From Prostheceraeus crozeri (Eukaryota; Platyhelminthes; Polycladida; Euryleptidae): DNA of 64,000 nucleotides. The notes under the pieces were generated by a model, which saw only the letters and a list, made by a program, of their open reading frames with translations, did no database searches and was not told the origin of the DNA. A program made the translations under genes and the position numbers. The stretch covers positions 62,001 to 126,000 of the forward strand of contig CAJQUW010011266.1 of the NCBI GenBank assembly GCA_907163375.1, written 5' to 3'. Below, piece by piece: positions 62,643-64,000 of the stretch (positions within the stretch are counted from its first letter, which is position 1; each line of letters opens with the position of its first letter).

Positions 62643-63176
62643 ATGATGAATGGTCGTCCAACATCATGGATTGTTGCAAGAGATCTTGGTTTTTCATTGC
62701 GAGCTATAAAAATAGTTACAAACTTAAATGAAACCATCCGAGCTGGTGAACTAATTGAGCGGTTAATGGATTTACTTGAAAGTACTACAAGACTAAATTT
62801 AGATCACAGTTGGATAGAAGATTTTTCGCCATCAAATTATAATGAGATACCTGAATTTAAGACAGCAATTTTGAAGCAGCGAGACGTGACTGGGAGATCA
62901 GAAGAGAGACATTCGTCAAAAATTATATCTCCAAGTTTTTCGGCAGACCGTAGAATTCATTTGGATGAGAGGCGAAAATTGGAAAATGAGACATTTAAAT
63001 TGCTGTGCGAAGTGAACTGTGTTGAATGCTTTGAACGACCAAGGTCCATTCTCTTGGTCCCATGTGAACACTTTGTTTTATGTTCTCATTGTTATGATAA
63101 ACAGAATAATTATATAAAGAAATGTCCTCTTTGTCAAGGGTTTGTAACATCATATACGAATGTGTATAGATCATGA
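62643..63176 (+). CDS. UBA-like plus RING protein (IAP-type E3 without BIR), 177 aa
   Basis: Residues 5-50 (TSWIVARDLGFSLRAIKIVT ... ELIERLMDLLES) resemble the UBA segment of inhibitor-of-apoptosis proteins. Residues 120-172 form a C-terminal RING: CVECFERPRSILLVPCEHFV, then CSHCYDKQN and CPLCQGFV, with the C-C-C-H-C-C-C-C order of zinc ligands. No BIR domain is present. It would act as a ubiquitin ligase, perhaps against host cell-death factors. I chose the ATG at 62643; TATATATATATG just before it could supply a promoter or be part of the repeat tract. The frame looks whole. Confidence 0.8.
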   Translation: MMNGRPTSWIVARDLGFSLRAIKIVTNLNETIRAGELIERLMDLLESTTRLNLDHSWIEDFSPSNYNEIPEFKTAILKQRDVTGRSEERHSSKIISPSFSADRRIHLDERRKLENETFKLLCEVNCVECFERPRSILLVPCEHFVLCSHCYDKQNNYIKKCPLCQGFVTSYTNVYRS

Positions 63177-63284
63177 TGACTCATCAAGCTCGCTTTTCAT
63201 TGGTCATTAATGCTTTAGCCTTGCTATAAGAGAGATAATGGTTCTCGTTTCACTCATTCATTCATTCATTGAACAAGATTGAGC

Positions 63285-63899
63285 ATGACCTTCAGCAGCT
63301 ATATCCCTGTAGCACTTGTTCATCAAGGCAAGAAATTCAAAGGATTTATACTTTATTGTAGTGACGACGTAACAGGTTACAAAGCTGACTTAGTAGATTT
63401 GATGGAGGACATTGTAAAATTCTTCAAGTGTGAAGACAACGTTGAGGTGCAGAAAATCCTAATGAAAGCATTGATTGAAGTGCTGACAAGAGTGACCAAA
63501 GTTTGGCTTGAAGAAGTGTTCCAACCACTAAGTGGAACTGAGACAATTCCTGCTCATTCTCGCTGTTATTGCTATAACAGAACGCGATATTTTAACACAT
63601 GCCTGCATGACCTGATAACGTTCAGCCATTATGAAGAAGATGGTGTAAAATTGAAAGTTGACGACGTATTTGCTGGTCCACCATCCGTCAGCATCAACGT
63701 GGCGGCGCTGGACCGAGATGACACTGCTAAGTTTCGAGCATACTATGCGAATCTTCTGCGTTTGTACGCCCAAATGTCATGTTGTAGGTGTTGTCCCCTC
63801 TCGATGGACTTAATGAGTGATCTTAAACAGTTGATAATTGCAACGAAACAAACCTTAAGTGACATTGATGACTATAAACTACCATCTGTCAATGTTTGA
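63285..63899 (+). CDS. Unknown protein next to the UBA+RING gene, 204 aa
   Basis: Not recognised. It starts MTFSSYIPVALVHQGKKFKG. A helical middle (EVQKILMKALIEVLTRVTKV) is followed by CYCYNRTRYFNTCLHDLITF and a helical, Cys-rich C-terminal part (YAQMSCCRCCPLSMDLMSDL). The strand, order and the NT-x-L-x-x-L-I pattern link it to the gene at 51934-52248 in the outer Polinton. The frame looks whole. Function unknown. Confidence 0.55.
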   Translation: MTFSSYIPVALVHQGKKFKGFILYCSDDVTGYKADLVDLMEDIVKFFKCEDNVEVQKILMKALIEVLTRVTKVWLEEVFQPLSGTETIPAHSRCYCYNRTRYFNTCLHDLITFSHYEEDGVKLKVDDVFAGPPSVSINVAALDRDDTAKFRAYYANLLRLYAQMSCCRCCPLSMDLMSDLKQLIIATKQTLSDIDDYKLPSVNV

Positions 63900-64000
63900 A
63901 GTGACATTGTGTATTACATGTATGTATTGAGCAACAATGCTATTTGTAGTTTGAATTATCATCATTGTATGTATTAAGCAATAATGTTATTCGCTTTCTT

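Larger units (their letters stand above)
62643..64000 (+). mobile_element. Left part of another Polinton-like element, continuing past the window
   Basis: Two plus-strand genes follow the order seen, on the minus strand, at the right end of the outer Polinton: UBA+RING first, then a helical protein. In that element the ATPase comes next, which here would lie beyond 64000. No terminal repeat was found to the left, so the boundary is open and the element may be partial. Confidence 0.5.

Overview
The window reads as nuclear DNA of a marine invertebrate. It holds the spliced terminal exon of a cystinosin-like gene, a tRNA-Thr-like sequence, hAT-type MITEs, a LINE remnant, a Penelope-like retroelement, a SINE with a hammerhead-like core, and very large Polinton (Maverick) elements. 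Frequent TAGGCCTA and TACATGTA words resemble echinoderm, hemichordate or mollusc DNA, but I cannot name the species. Layout: 1-16395 is host DNA, mostly non-coding, with the cystinosin exon at 9019-9486. 16402-55622 is one nested insertion. 55629-62.6 kb is host DNA with retroelement debris and minisatellites. From 62643 to the right edge lie two genes matching the end cluster of a Polinton that continues beyond the window.

The nest has three levels, each with its target-site duplication (TSD). Level 1 is an outer Polinton, 16402-55622 (TSD CCCGTT, inverted terminal repeats of about 1.3-1.4 kb). It carries integrase, packaging ATPase, cysteine protease, capsid and penton genes, a pX-like virion protein, a probable PD-(D/E)XK nuclease, a UBA+RING protein and several small TATA-driven genes. 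I recognise no DNA polymerase in it. Level 2 is a piggyBac transposon, 26978-48636 (TSD TTAA), inside the outer major capsid gene. Level 3 is a very AT-rich inner Polinton, 28252-46441 (TSD GACTTC, 494-bp terminal repeats), inside the piggyBac transposase gene just before the codons for the third catalytic Asp. Its set comprises integrase, protein-primed DNA polymerase B, packaging ATPase, protease, capsid, penton, PLA2-like protein, two membrane-active-type virion proteins, a phage-tail-fibre-like coiled-coil protein, a PCNA-like protein and a two-helix membrane protein. Both Polintons are treated as fossils; several genes in each are broken.

The most unusual signal is a family of tiny GC-rich double hairpins in the inner Polinton. 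Two short stems with mostly 3-nt loops lie side by side, at no fewer than 15 sites. Some are intergenic, and several lie in frame inside the polymerase, integrase, protease and PLA2-like genes. They resemble ORF-invading palindromic elements of Rickettsia and double-hairpin elements of fungal mitochondria. I saw none in the outer Polinton. All calls come from reading the sequence; no database search was run.
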